This document shows, piece after piece, positions 26,807 through 36,957 of a stretch of DNA of 64,000 nt. Location: contig VXLL01000010.1 in NCBI GenBank assembly GCA_009841615.1, forward strand, positions 1-64,000, written 5' to 3'. The stretch is from Gammaproteobacteria bacterium. Its GTDB lineage: Bacteria; Pseudomonadota; Gammaproteobacteria; Pseudomonadales; Azotimanducaceae. The notes beneath the pieces are model-generated. The model searched no databases. It saw only the letters and a program-made list of their open reading frames with translations, and had not been told where the DNA came from. Each line of letters opens with the position of its first letter. Position 1 is the first letter of the stretch. The translations under genes and the position numbers were made by a program.

Positions 26807-28576
26807 ATGTCACGCCTAGCTGGTTTCATTGCAATCTTGTTGGCATTGATGGTTTCTGCCATCACCTACCCGCAATCCACATATCCTCTCGCGTCGACAG
26901 ATTCTATCGAACGAGAACTCAAGAACATTGCTCAGTTTGAATCCCATTTCGCGCAAGAGTTGGCATTGATGAGGCTAGTTGAGGGTGCCGTTGACAACGA
27001 ATTGCATGACGTACTTCTACAGTCTGATGAGGTACTCTCGAGGAATTTTCGACACCTTGTTCGTTCGGTTGCAATTCGTCAGTTGGCTACGATCGCTCCC
27101 AAAGAAGCGCTTGAACGACTCAGTGATTGGGATTCGGAAGTACAAACTCAGTTTGTTTCCGTGGTTTTTCAGGAGTGGTCTTTTCTAGATCTAGAAGCCG
27201 CGCTCTCACACATGCAAGACTTGGAGAAGCCATTTCAAAGAGCCGCGCTGCGAGGCATCTTGGATTCTCGCGACGACTTGGATTCCGAAAAACTTAAAGA
27301 AATTGCCTCTCAGTTTGGCCTTGAAACTATAACCAACGCTTGGCTCTCGGAATCAATGAGCCGAAATCCTATACAAGATCCTGAACGAGCATGGGACGAG
27401 CTAGTTCAAACATTCCCTGACGATCTGTTTGAAATCGAAGGCGCGAAACTCGAGTTTGTCGCGCATGTCATCAATGCCAATTGGGAGAAGGATGGAATTA
27501 ACAGTCTCCATAGCTTGTATAAATCCGTTCGCAACCGACCCGGCAGTGTACGTCTCATGCACGCTTTCATAGACCATTTAGCAGACAAAGATCCGGATCT
27601 AGCCTTAGAGGTGGTGATTGATCTAGACCAGAATAATGACGATCTGATGGCTAGTCAACGCATACTGCGATGGGCAGACGACGATCCCTTTGCTGCCTTG
27701 CACGCTTCCCTGAAGACTACGAACAAGAATTTACGCAAGCACTTTTTGCGCACCTTCAACCTCGCATCAGCACCAGATGAAATTTCTCACTTAGTGATCG
27801 AAGAGTTGGTAAGCTACCCCTACGACGTTATCGCGCCCGTTCTTTCTCAGACAATGTGGAACTTGACGTTTCATAATCCAGATCTTGCCACCCAGTATCT
27901 TTACCTTGCCGAGGACTATCGTACCAAATTGGAGATAGCCCAAAAAATTGCTGAGACTTGGTCTCGCGAAGACCCAGATGCAGCCCTTAATTGGATTGGT
28001 ACGGATCAGGAAGTAGAAGAGATGCGTGATCAACTTTGGCGCGTTGTCATGAAGGAGATGACGTTAACCAAACCAGAACAAGCATTCCAAATTGCACTTC
28101 GTCAAACCACGGGCGAATCAGACATTGGACCTGAGGCAGCAGTCATCGAGGAGCTCTCTAGATCCAACTTTGATAGGGCGGTGGCCTTGTTACCACAAGT
28201 ACGCAACAGTGCGACTATGTTGTCCGCAGCTTCTTCAGTTGGGCTTCGTGCAATTGAGAATCGCAAGTCTTCAACCATACACGAAATCGCTCAGCTTTTA
28301 GAAGAATCAAACCAGTCAGACTTCTATGAATCAATTCTTCCATATTGGGTGTGGGATGATCACCAGGGACTGTGCGACAGTTTAGAAGAACTTCCCAATG
28401 CTGAACTGAAAAATTCGGCTGCGAGTTCACTCTTCTTAAAAAATGAGGCGAGCGGTAGGACAATACTAAATGACACACAAAGAAATCTGGTCGAATCCTA
28501 CTTGACGGTCGAGCAACTCGATGAGCTCAGCGAGTTTGCACGAAAAATTGACGATCTTCGGTATTTGTCGCCTTGA
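26807..28576 (+). CDS. Exported helical-repeat protein, paralogue 1
   Basis: A 589-residue protein of unknown function. A signal peptide (about 1-22) is followed by an all-helical chain built of degenerate units of about 30-40 residues with the core W-A/S-x-x-D-P-x-A-A-L, for example LRWADDDPFAALHA and ETWSREDPDAALNWI. It ends with a segment AELKNSAASSLFLKN shared with the next gene, so the two are tandem duplicates. HEAT- or Sel1-like solenoids bind proteins or peptides, but no catalytic residues are seen. It probably resides in the periplasm. It sits between rplS and xerD, outside any known operon. Confidence 0.8.
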   Translation: MSRLAGFIAILLALMVSAITYPQSTYPLASTDSIERELKNIAQFESHFAQELALMRLVEGAVDNELHDVLLQSDEVLSRNFRHLVRSVAIRQLATIAPKEALERLSDWDSEVQTQFVSVVFQEWSFLDLEAALSHMQDLEKPFQRAALRGILDSRDDLDSEKLKEIASQFGLETITNAWLSESMSRNPIQDPERAWDELVQTFPDDLFEIEGAKLEFVAHVINANWEKDGINSLHSLYKSVRNRPGSVRLMHAFIDHLADKDPDLALEVVIDLDQNNDDLMASQRILRWADDDPFAALHASLKTTNKNLRKHFLRTFNLASAPDEISHLVIEELVSYPYDVIAPVLSQTMWNLTFHNPDLATQYLYLAEDYRTKLEIAQKIAETWSREDPDAALNWIGTDQEVEEMRDQLWRVVMKEMTLTKPEQAFQIALRQTTGESDIGPEAAVIEELSRSNFDRAVALLPQVRNSATMLSAASSVGLRAIENRKSSTIHEIAQLLEESNQSDFYESILPYWVWDDHQGLCDSLEELPNAELKNSAASSLFLKNEASGRTILNDTQRNLVESYLTVEQLDELSEFARKIDDLRYLSP

Positions 28577-28715
28577 ATTCTTCAAACGAATTGTTGTCTA
28601 TTCAAGACCAAAACGGTACGCTTTCGCTTTATAGCATGAATTCGCCAAGATGACGCGACTGCATATACAGCAAGGTAGGTAGTCTCACCAACTCCCCCCA
28701 TCGATTGCACACTCC

Positions 28716-30479
28716 ATGACACCAACTAACCGCATAAAGTCTTCTTTGATTGGTGGAACCATAGCGATCGTTGTCGTTGCGTCGGTTGTATGGATACGTT
28801 TTACATTTACGGATCTCAATGACAGCGCGCTATACGCAAACTCATCAGAACAAGTAACAGCGGATGCTAGCGAAACTGAAAACAGAGGTGCTGCTGAGTT
28901 TGATTTTTCAGAAATTAGAAACAAAGAGACTCTGTTTGAAAGAAGGCTAGCGTTATTCGCCTTGATTGACGAAGCGGACGAAAAAACACTGGGTGAACTG
29001 TTTGATCAGTCGATGCTCATGGCATCAAGCTCTTTTCAGCGCGAGCTTTCTAGCACAATCGTCCGTAAATGGGCTTCCGTGAGTCCGCAGCACGTTTTGA
29101 CACATATGGAAGGAATCATATTGCTTCGATATCGTGATTTGTTACCCTTGGTATTTGAAGAATGGGCTCGATCTGATCTGGATGAAGCAGTGTCTTATGC
29201 GAAAAAATTCGGACCGGACACTCGCAAGATAGTGTTCAACTGCATTCGAGAGTTTTTGGAGGATGCTGATGTAAACGAAGTAATGGAGATTGCTCAAAAG
29301 CTGAACCTAGAGTACTATGCAACACACCAAATATTCAGAGAGTTGGCGCGATCGGAGATTGACGATCCAGTGGCGGCATTGGCTCAATTTTTGGATGAGA
29401 ATCGAAACCGTTTCAGGGTGGTAAGGGATCACAAGAGCAACTATCTCCGGGCGATTGCTGATGCAATTGGTGCCCTGGGTGCTGATGCCCTATATGAAGC
29501 TAGTGCGATGCTCACCAACGCAAACGACAGAGTGAGCGTGATACCAAGAATCGTGCACCGAGTTGCACAGCACGATCCGCAAGGTGCTCTAGAGTTTGTG
29601 TTGGCGGACACACAAGCTATCACTGACATGGCATGGGGAGTCGTCTTGACGTGGGCTAAATCTGATCCAAATGCTGCACTAGCAGCCGTGTCTGACATAA
29701 AGAATCACAGACGCAGAGCTCATCTGCTAGGCACTGTCCTAGATCAATGGTCGAAAGATGACCCGTTTTCTCTGTTACAAGAACTGCACAACTTTCCTGA
29801 AAATACTCGCCAACTTGCCGAAGAAAAAGCTCGAGTAGCAGTTGCTGAGCATTCACCCCAAGAAGCTACCGAGTGGTTGCTAGAGATTGAAGATTTAAAC
29901 AAGCGAGCAAATGTTGCTTCTCAAATGGTGAAAAGCTGGGCCAAAAGTGATGCTACCGCAGTATTGGAATGGATTCAATCGGACGGAGACTTGGCTTCTA
30001 TGAGGGATCGGCTTGTGCGCGATGTTGTGCGGGAAGTCACAATGATTGATCCTCAATGGGCAATAGATACCGCTTTGGAGTATTCTGTCCCTGACGATGG
30101 AATCGGTCCCGAAGCAGACTTTATTAGTGTCATTGCTCAATACGATCCAGACGCGGCCCTCAAAATTTTGCCTGTCGCACGTAATGAAACTACAAAACTG
30201 GCAGGATTAATGTCAATTGGTACTCATCTAACAAGGCGCACGGGAGACTCGTACGAGCGAGCGATTGAGTTGGCGGATCAGCTCAGTTCCGAAGAAGATC
30301 GACACCGATATTTAAGCGCACTCATGTACCAATGGGAGTACGAGGACCTCTACAATCAAATCGACCAATTCCCTACTTCGGCCTTAAAGGAACAAGCAGC
30401 AAGCCTGATCTTGAAAAACGACAAGAAAAATCTATCCTCGGATCAGATTGAAAAGCTTGAATCCTACCTAACCGAATAG
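28716..30479 (+). CDS. Membrane-anchored helical-repeat protein, paralogue 2
   Basis: A 587-residue partner of the preceding gene, of nearly equal length. The N-terminus is a single membrane anchor (about 12-28) rather than a cleavable signal, followed by an Asp/Glu/Ser-rich linker and helical units such as VRKWASVSPQHVLTHM, EEWARSDLDEAVSYA, LTWAKSDPNAALAAV and LDQWSKDDPFSLLQEL. Both proteins share a long segment beginning DIGPEAA/GIGPEAD and end with a similar LK-AAS-LKN motif. The two genes are separated by 139 bases. The function is unknown; a scaffold in the envelope is one guess. Confidence 0.8.
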   Translation: MTPTNRIKSSLIGGTIAIVVVASVVWIRFTFTDLNDSALYANSSEQVTADASETENRGAAEFDFSEIRNKETLFERRLALFALIDEADEKTLGELFDQSMLMASSSFQRELSSTIVRKWASVSPQHVLTHMEGIILLRYRDLLPLVFEEWARSDLDEAVSYAKKFGPDTRKIVFNCIREFLEDADVNEVMEIAQKLNLEYYATHQIFRELARSEIDDPVAALAQFLDENRNRFRVVRDHKSNYLRAIADAIGALGADALYEASAMLTNANDRVSVIPRIVHRVAQHDPQGALEFVLADTQAITDMAWGVVLTWAKSDPNAALAAVSDIKNHRRRAHLLGTVLDQWSKDDPFSLLQELHNFPENTRQLAEEKARVAVAEHSPQEATEWLLEIEDLNKRANVASQMVKSWAKSDATAVLEWIQSDGDLASMRDRLVRDVVREVTMIDPQWAIDTALEYSVPDDGIGPEADFISVIAQYDPDAALKILPVARNETTKLAGLMSIGTHLTRRTGDSYERAIELADQLSSEEDRHRYLSALMYQWEYEDLYNQIDQFPTSALKEQAASLILKNDKKNLSSDQIEKLESYLTE

Positions 30480-30568
30480 GACCGCTGCTTAAGTAGTAGT
30501 CGTACTCATGTCTCGCGGGGCTATTCTCGATTGCACCAACAATGGCACTTGATCATTGAGCTGGTTTC

Positions 30569-30586
30569 AACCGGCCAGTTCCGGTT
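30569..30586. repeat. Hairpin AACCGG/CCGGTT upstream of xerD
   Basis: A perfect six-base-pair stem with a six-base loop lies in the 273-base gap between the second repeat protein and xerD. There is no T-run after it on either strand. It could contribute to ending the upstream transcript or be an operator; this is not decidable. Confidence 0.3.
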
Positions 30587-30649
30587 TGCACGACTCCAAG
30601 ACCTAAAGTTTAGACGATGTTCCTGATCAATGTGCTCTGCATCGAAATA

Positions 30650-30677
30650 TTGACAGCCTGACTCTAGGGTCTACTAA
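30650..30677 (+). promoter_or_regulatory. Candidate promoter for xerD-dsbC-recJ
   Basis: A perfect -35 box TTGACA (30650-30655) is followed after 16 bases by TACTAA (30672-30677), a moderate -10 box. It lies about 75 bases before the xerD start codon. Confidence 0.45.
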
Positions 30678-30752
30678 ACATCTCTCCCCAATAAAATACC
30701 ATTGAGATTAGTTATATAAAACAGTTACGGACTAAATAACCGAACTATTCGT

Positions 30753-31673
30753 ATGACACGGATGTCTAGATCGAAGAACAAGACAAACACAGACTTACCG
30801 CTGGAGATTCGGCGATACATGCAACATGTTTGGCTTGAAAAAGGCTTGTCGGCATCGACCTGCGATGCGTATCAACGGGACCTATTGCAGTTGTTTCGGT
30901 GGTTGCGTGACTCATTGCTTAAATGTGATGAAGCAACGATTTTGAACTATCTCGCGTTTCGACAGCGATCGGGTGCGTCGGCAAGATCTTCTGCTCGAGC
31001 GATGTCTACGCTTCGAGGTTTCTATACCTACGCGATCGAGCGAGGACTCATTAACCACAATCCTTGTGCTCATATTCAGCTTCCGAAACTTGGACGCGCG
31101 TTAGCGAACGTACTCACTGAAGAAGATGTCGATGATTTGCTTAACGCTCCGCTAGTGGAAAAACGCCTGTGGGAATTTCGAGATCGAGTAATGTTAGAGC
31201 TGATGTACGCAACTGGTCTACGAGTAAGCGAGATCGTGAATCTTCCTACCAGCGCGGTGAATGTCCGTCAGGGAGTCGTGAGAGTACTTGGTAAGGGCTC
31301 AAAGGAACGCATCGTTCCATTGGGTGAAGACGCACAAGACTGGTTGCAGCGATATTTGCACAATATTCGTCCGGAGCTATTGAAAGGTGGTGCTTGTAAC
31401 GAACTTTTCCCAAGCATACGTGCTCAAAGAATGAGTAGACAAACATTTTGGCATGGAATCAAACGATACGCACAACGAGCTGGAATCGAGAAACCTGTTT
31501 CTCCACACTCGTTGCGACATGCGTTCGCGACGCACTTACTCAATCATGGTGCTGACTTACGTTCGGTGCAGTTAATGCTTGGCCATGAAACTCTGTCTAC
31601 GACCCAAATCTATACACATGTCGCCACTCAACGACTAAAGAACATACACTCGCAACATCATCCCAGGGGATAA
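30753..31673 (+). CDS. xerD: Tyrosine recombinase XerD
   Basis: XerD with XerC resolves chromosome dimers at dif. The 306-residue chain has a SAM-like N-domain (about 15-105), then the catalytic domain with the active Arg in ATGLRVSEI (about 151-159), the HSLRHAFATHLL motif (about 251-262) and the tyrosine in TTQIYTHV (about 287-294). XerD rather than XerC is favoured because dsbC and recJ follow, as in E. coli. It starts with ATG; another ATG lies three codons inside and is an alternative. Confidence 0.94.
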   Translation: MTRMSRSKNKTNTDLPLEIRRYMQHVWLEKGLSASTCDAYQRDLLQLFRWLRDSLLKCDEATILNYLAFRQRSGASARSSARAMSTLRGFYTYAIERGLINHNPCAHIQLPKLGRALANVLTEEDVDDLLNAPLVEKRLWEFRDRVMLELMYATGLRVSEIVNLPTSAVNVRQGVVRVLGKGSKERIVPLGEDAQDWLQRYLHNIRPELLKGGACNELFPSIRAQRMSRQTFWHGIKRYAQRAGIEKPVSPHSLRHAFATHLLNHGADLRSVQLMLGHETLSTTQIYTHVATQRLKNIHSQHHPRG

Positions 31674-31682
31674 GAATCGATT

Positions 31683-32498
31683 ATGAACATAGAACAACGA
31701 AAAATCATACCGACGGCACTCATTTCACTCATGATAGTCGTTCTGGTGTTTCTCGGAGTGACTAGCAGTACACAAGAAACAACGGAATCGAATACAACGG
31801 ATGCGGATTTAGAACAAAAACAAGATGCAGTGGCGGAAACGGTTCGTCGTCTCGGGGGAAAAGTTCAGTCTATTGAAGAGACACCAATAGAGAATCTTTT
31901 TCTTGTCGAAACTTCAGTGAGCGAGTTCATTTACGTTACCGGTACAGGTAAGCACTTTTTTCTCGGTTCGATTTATCAAATGCGCGAGGACTCTCAATAT
32001 CCGATAAACCTAACACTAGAGCGCAGAAACGAATCAAGGTGGAAGTTGATACAAGCTTTGGACGAGGATGAGTCCATCAATTTCGCTCCCGATACAATCG
32101 ACACATCAGAGTTGGCTGTAGTCTATGTGTTTACGGACATTACATGTGGTTATTGTCGCATGCTACATCAAGACATGGATGATTACAACAAGGCAGGCAT
32201 CGAAATACGTTATCTAGCCTTTCCCCGTGCTGGTGTGGATTCGCCAAGTGCTCAATATCTGGAATCAGCTTGGTGTGCCGACGATCCTAATGCGGCTATG
32301 ACGCTACTAAAAAACGGCAAGGAAATTGAACAAAAGAGCTGCGAAAATCCGGTGGCAGAGCATCATCGACTCGGGCAAAAGATGCAAGTGCAGGGCACGC
32401 CGGCATTGATACTTGCAGATGGCAGCATGATTCCGGGATATCAAAAGCCTGCAGTATTAGTTCAGAGGTTGGAGCAGCTTGAGAACTCCGACTCTTAA
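31683..32498 (+). CDS. dsbC: Thiol:disulfide interchange protein DsbC
   Basis: A periplasmic disulfide isomerase. The N-terminal hydrophobic stretch (about 11-28) is a signal peptide or anchor, next comes an acidic linker, then the dimerisation domain and the thioredoxin fold with active cysteines C155 and C158 in CGYC. A cis-proline region appears as VQGTPALILADG near 236-247. Two further cysteines (SAWCADD, EQKSCEN) match the second disulfide of DsbC. The gene lies nine bases after xerD. It needs DsbD, not seen here, to stay reduced. Confidence 0.92.
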   Translation: MNIEQRKIIPTALISLMIVVLVFLGVTSSTQETTESNTTDADLEQKQDAVAETVRRLGGKVQSIEETPIENLFLVETSVSEFIYVTGTGKHFFLGSIYQMREDSQYPINLTLERRNESRWKLIQALDEDESINFAPDTIDTSELAVVYVFTDITCGYCRMLHQDMDDYNKAGIEIRYLAFPRAGVDSPSAQYLESAWCADDPNAAMTLLKNGKEIEQKSCENPVAEHHRLGQKMQVQGTPALILADGSMIPGYQKPAVLVQRLEQLENSDS

Positions 32499-32619
32499 TT
32501 ACACAACTAGACGAGTACCTCTTCAATCTGAAAAGTTGCACTATCGGGAAAAATTGCGAACCTACGCACCCTTAATGGCTAAAGTACAGGATCATCCTAC
32601 CGACATAGCAAAAGACTGA

Positions 32620-34344
32620 ATGGTTGCTTCTTCTATTCAGGAACGTCCCGTCGCAGAACATTGGAAGCAGCTAAGTGAGGAGCTTCAACTAGACCCTGTT
32701 CTCGCTCGCATCCTGACGACCCGCGGAGTTAAGAGCGCGTCTGATCTTGACTACGGTTTTAGAAATTTGATACCTGTAGAAAAATTGTCAGGGGTCGAAG
32801 ATGCGGCGCGCCGAGTAGTACGCGCAATTGAACGACAGGAACGAGTCATTATCGCTGGGGATTTCGATACTGACGGTGCGACTGCTAGCGTGCTGTGCGT
32901 ATCGGCTCTCAGAGCATTTGGTGCAAAACAAGTCGATTTTGCTGTGCCCAATCGTTTCGATTTGGGCTACGGATTAACAAAGAAGTTCGTAGAAACGCTT
33001 TTGCGATTCGATCCGAACTTGATCATCACTGTAGACAATGGGATCAGTTCGCACGACGGCGTGACGTTTGCAAGGGAGAACGACATCGACGTAGTTATCA
33101 CAGATCACCACCTACCACCGAAAGAGCTTCCTCCAGCCAATGCAATCGTGAATCCACAGCTACTCGGTTGTGACTTCGGGAGTCAGCCAGCAGGCGTTGG
33201 GGTGGTGTTTTACTTGATGCTACAGGTACGGCGCCTACTCAATCAAGCTGGATACTTTCAGAAGAACAATATCACTGCTCCCAACTTAGCTTCCTATTTA
33301 GACCTTGTTGCACTTGGTACCGTTGTAGATCTTGTACCTCTAGATCGAAACAACCGCTTACTGGTTACACACGGATTAAAAAGAATGCAGGGTGGTCGAA
33401 CGCGACCCGGTATAGAAACACTCTGTACCGTGAGTGGTGTCGACATCAAGAAGATCGATGAAGAGAAACTTGGATATCAGATCGGTCCTCGATTGAACGC
33501 CGCGGGGAGATTGAAAGACATTAGCGTCGGTATACATACATTATTGGCAGAGGATAACGAGACTGCAATGCGGTACGCTACCGAGTTGCAGAAGATGAAT
33601 AAAGAACGTCGAGAAATTCAACAAGAAATGACTGAAATCGCTTTGGACGCAGTCACAGAAAATATTGATCCGGCCCGGTGTGGGGTTTGTATTTTTGATA
33701 AGAACTATCATGAAGGTGTAGTCGGGCTTGTAGCAGGAAAGCTTGCGCAAACCATTCATAGACCTACTATTGCGTTTGCTGCCGGAAGAGGTGTTAGATC
33801 AATCCTACTCAAGGGTTCCGGACGGAGCATACCAGGTATTAACATTCGAGACGTGATCGCCGATATAGCTTCAGCTTACCCGCAGTTGGTTCATTCTCAT
33901 GGTGGTCATGCCATGGCGGCCGGGCTCACGATTCATCGCGAGAGTTTTGAACGCTTTGCGAACATTTTCGATAATTTTGTAAGTCAACGTGCACCAGAGA
34001 ACGCGTTCGATGCCGTTTTGTATACGGATGGTGAGTTGGAAGATCACCATTTTTCACTAGACTTTGTAAAACAGATCGATTCCTTGGGACCTTGGGGGCA
34101 AGCCTTTCCGAAACCACTCTTTCATGGAAACTTCGGAGTGTTGAGTCAAAAATTTACGTCAAATGGCAAACACTTGAAGTTAGAATTGATTAGCCGTAAA
34201 CAACTATTTTATTCCCTCATGTTTCAACGCGAGTCACGTGTACCCGATGACGTGAAAATTGCTTTTCGTCCTGCAATCAATGACTACCGTGATCGTCAAA
34301 CTCTGCAACTTATTGTTGAACGTGTGGAACCATTAACCAACTAA
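32620..34344 (+). CDS. recJ: Single-stranded-DNA exonuclease RecJ
   Basis: RecJ degrades single-stranded DNA 5' to 3' in recombination and mismatch repair. The 574-residue protein contains the DHH-family motifs: IIAGDFDTDGATAS (about 75-88), TVDNG (about 138-142), VITDHH (about 159-164), and the DHHA1 region ending with GGHAMAAG (about 428-435). The length matches the family (about 570). The order dsbC-recJ-prfB-lysS is the one in E. coli. The start is ATG at 32620. Confidence 0.95.
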   Translation: MVASSIQERPVAEHWKQLSEELQLDPVLARILTTRGVKSASDLDYGFRNLIPVEKLSGVEDAARRVVRAIERQERVIIAGDFDTDGATASVLCVSALRAFGAKQVDFAVPNRFDLGYGLTKKFVETLLRFDPNLIITVDNGISSHDGVTFARENDIDVVITDHHLPPKELPPANAIVNPQLLGCDFGSQPAGVGVVFYLMLQVRRLLNQAGYFQKNNITAPNLASYLDLVALGTVVDLVPLDRNNRLLVTHGLKRMQGGRTRPGIETLCTVSGVDIKKIDEEKLGYQIGPRLNAAGRLKDISVGIHTLLAEDNETAMRYATELQKMNKERREIQQEMTEIALDAVTENIDPARCGVCIFDKNYHEGVVGLVAGKLAQTIHRPTIAFAAGRGVRSILLKGSGRSIPGINIRDVIADIASAYPQLVHSHGGHAMAAGLTIHRESFERFANIFDNFVSQRAPENAFDAVLYTDGELEDHHFSLDFVKQIDSLGPWGQAFPKPLFHGNFGVLSQKFTSNGKHLKLELISRKQLFYSLMFQRESRVPDDVKIAFRPAINDYRDRQTLQLIVERVEPLTN

Positions 34345-34374
34345 ACAACAACCAACTAATATTGGAGAATACGA

Positions 34375-35473
34375 TTGGCTGAACTAACCTCTCTTAAAGA
34401 TCGATTAAAAGACTTGCGTATACGAACGATCGCTTATCGAGACTCTCTTTGACTACGAAGCGAATAAAGATCGACTAGCGGAAATCGAGTTAGAACTATC
34501 GAACCCTGAGGTTTGGAGTAATGTCTCTTTGTCTGAGACTCTAGCCAAAGAACAATCTTCGCTGAAAACGTCCATACAAGGCATCGAACAAATTCTGAAT
34601 CAGCTACAAGAATCTGAAGAGTTCTTCGCATTAGCGATTGATGAACAAGACACTGAGATGTTCGATGAAATCGACTTGCAGCTAGACGTTGTTGAAAAAT
34701 CTTTGCAAGATTTGGAACTTCGAAAAATGTTCTCCAATGAACTTGACCCGCAGAACGCGTATATCGACATTCAATTTGGTGAAGGTGGCACCGAATCCCA
34801 AGACTGGGCAAGTATGCTTTTTCGAATGTATGTGCAATGGTGTGAAAAGAATGACTACAAGTACCGTATTGTCGAACTTTCGGACGGAGACATCGCTGGG
34901 ATTCGCAGTTCCACGATATTAGTCCTGGGAGATCACGCCTACGGCTGGCTGAGAACAGAAACCGGAGTTCATCGCTTAGTTCGAAATTCTCCATTTGACT
35001 CTAACCACAGACGACATACTTCGTTCGCGTCCGTGTTTGTTTACGCCGACATTGACGATGATGTGGAAGTTGAAATTGATCCTAGTGAAGTACGTACGGA
35101 CACCTATCGAGCGAGTGGTGCTGGTGGGCAACACGTGAATCAGACCGACTCAGCTGTACGTCTTACACATTTACCAACGAAGACGGTCGTACAGTGCCAA
35201 AGTGAACGCTCTCAGCACAAGAACAGGGCACAGGCATGGAAACAATTACGCGCGAAACTTTTCTATATGATTCAAAAAGAAAAACAGGCTGAGCGGCAAG
35301 CCATGGAAGATGCTAAACCGAAGATCGGATTCGGCAGCCAAGTTCGCTCTTATGTTCTTGATCAATCTCGTGTTAAGGATCATCGTACCGGAGTGGAGCG
35401 CTCCGACCCTGATCGGGTCTTAGATGGCGATCTTAAGACATTCATGGAAGCAAATTTGTTAGCAGGTATCTAA
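34375..35473 (+). CDS. prfB: Peptide chain release factor 2, made by programmed +1 frameshift
   Basis: RF2 ends translation at UGA and UAA. The gene starts at TTG 34375-34377 and reads 25 codons in one frame until CTT TGA at 34447-34452; after a +1 slip on CTT, skipping T34450, it continues as DYEANKDRL to the stop at 35473, about 365 residues in all. The main part shows the GGQ loop in SGAGGQHVNQTDSAV and the SPF anticodon-like motif in RNSPFDSNHRRHTSF. The site keeps the classic CTTTGACTACGA. An ATG at 34529 is not the start. It overlaps lysS by one base (TAATG). Confidence 0.94.
34447..34452 (+). other. Programmed +1 frameshift site CTT-TGA in prfB
   Basis: CTT TGA followed by C is the conserved RF2 autoregulation site: when RF2 is scarce, the ribosome pauses at the in-frame UGA and slips forward by one base. 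E. coli has AGGGGG three bases before the CTT, acting as a Shine-Dalgarno-like stimulator; here that place reads CGAGAC, a much weaker match. Confidence 0.92.
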
Positions 35474-36957
35474 TGAACGATCGCGACGAAGTTGCCGTTC
35501 GCCAGCGGAAATTGGCGCGCTTGCGCGAACTAGGCGAAGCATTTTCCAACGACTGGAGCAGAACGCACTTTGCCAAAGACTTACGCGACGAGTACGTAAA
35601 CTCGTCCAAAGAGCAACTTGAACAGGATCAGCATTTGGTTGCTCTAGCTGGTCGAATTGTTCTACGTCGCGATATGGGCCGTGCAAGTTTCGTGTCCCTC
35701 CGGGACGTATCCGGTACACTTCAGTGTTATTTGAGATCGGATTCTCTATCTACTGAGGAATACACTCTATTCAAGGAATTAACCGATCTGGGGGACATTG
35801 TGGGTATCAGTGGGACGTTGATGCGAACGAACAAGGGTGAACTGACCGTGCAGGCTTCCGAGTTTAAACTTTTGACGAAATCACTACAACCATTTCCAAG
35901 CAAGTACCAAGGCATTGAGGATCAGGAACTTAAGTATCGTCGACGTTATCTCGATTTGATCGCGAACGAGAGTTCCCGAAAGGTGTTTGAGACGCGAACC
36001 GAAGTCATCAAATCAGTTCGTCAATTTTTCGACTCTCGAGGTTATTTAGAAGTTGAAACACCCATGATGCACCCGATTCCGGGTGGTGCAGTTGCGAAAC
36101 CATTCGTCACGCACCATAACGTATTAGAAATGGATTTATTCCTTCGTGTTGCACCGGAGTTGTATCTAAAACGTTTAGTCGTCGGTGGTTTTGAGAGGGT
36201 TTACGAGATCAATCGAAATTTTCGGAATGAAGGCTTATCGACTCGACATAATCCAGAATTCACCATGCTGGAGTTCTATCAAGCGTATGCGACCTATGAA
36301 GACTTGATTGCGTTAACGAGTGAACTGATTTACGATGTCGCGCAAGCAATGTGTCAGACCGATACTATTCGATGGGGCGACCACGAAATTTGCTTTAGCA
36401 AGGAACCAAAAGTGTTGACGATGGAGGAGAGTGTAGCTTTAGCCTTAGGAGTGTCTCAGACTTCTGACGTTCGGGACGAGAGAGTGTTGAGACAACACGC
36501 TTCGGAACACAATATTTCTCTTGCAAAAGATTTAGGATGGGGTGGGGTACTTAATGAAATATTTGAGGCGTTGGTAGAACCCACATTGATTCAACCGTGT
36601 TTCATCGTGCAATATCCTGTTGAAATTTCACCTCTAGCGCGACGAAACGAGTCGGATCCATTGTTTGCAGATCGATTTGAGTACTTCGTCGGTGGGCGCG
36701 AGATTGCAAATGGTTTTTCAGAACTAAACGACCCAGAAGACCAAGCTGAACGATTCCAGAACCAAGTACAACGTTTAAAACGCGGCGATGACGAGGCAAT
36801 GCACTTTGATCACGATTACATCACTGCGCTACAGTACGGCTTGCCTCCGACCGCTGGAGAAGGCCTTGGTATCGATCGATTGGTGATGCTTTTCACTAAC
36901 ACATCAACGATTCGAGACGTACTACTCTTTCCGCAGATGAAATCCGTCAACCCATGA
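35473..36957 (+). CDS. lysS: Lysyl-tRNA synthetase, class II
   Basis: The enzyme charges tRNA-Lys. The 494-residue protein has an OB-fold anticodon-binding domain (about 55-150) and a class II core with motif 2 in FRNEGLSTRHNPEFTMLEFY (about 250-269) and motif 3 in GEGLGIDRLVML (about 463-474). The length is like E. coli LysS (505). It overlaps prfB by one base at its start and ung by four bases (ATGA) at its end, so translation of the three is coupled. Confidence 0.96.
   Translation: MNDRDEVAVRQRKLARLRELGEAFSNDWSRTHFAKDLRDEYVNSSKEQLEQDQHLVALAGRIVLRRDMGRASFVSLRDVSGTLQCYLRSDSLSTEEYTLFKELTDLGDIVGISGTLMRTNKGELTVQASEFKLLTKSLQPFPSKYQGIEDQELKYRRRYLDLIANESSRKVFETRTEVIKSVRQFFDSRGYLEVETPMMHPIPGGAVAKPFVTHHNVLEMDLFLRVAPELYLKRLVVGGFERVYEINRNFRNEGLSTRHNPEFTMLEFYQAYATYEDLIALTSELIYDVAQAMCQTDTIRWGDHEICFSKEPKVLTMEESVALALGVSQTSDVRDERVLRQHASEHNISLAKDLGWGGVLNEIFEALVEPTLIQPCFIVQYPVEISPLARRNESDPLFADRFEYFVGGREIANGFSELNDPEDQAERFQNQVQRLKRGDDEAMHFDHDYITALQYGLPPTAGEGLGIDRLVMLFTNTSTIRDVLLFPQMKSVNP

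Noticed and set aside
34529-35473. RF2 as a shorter protein starting at the ATG 34529
   Set aside because: The conserved N-terminal part and the CTTTGAC slip site lie upstream and read correctly through a +1 shift.
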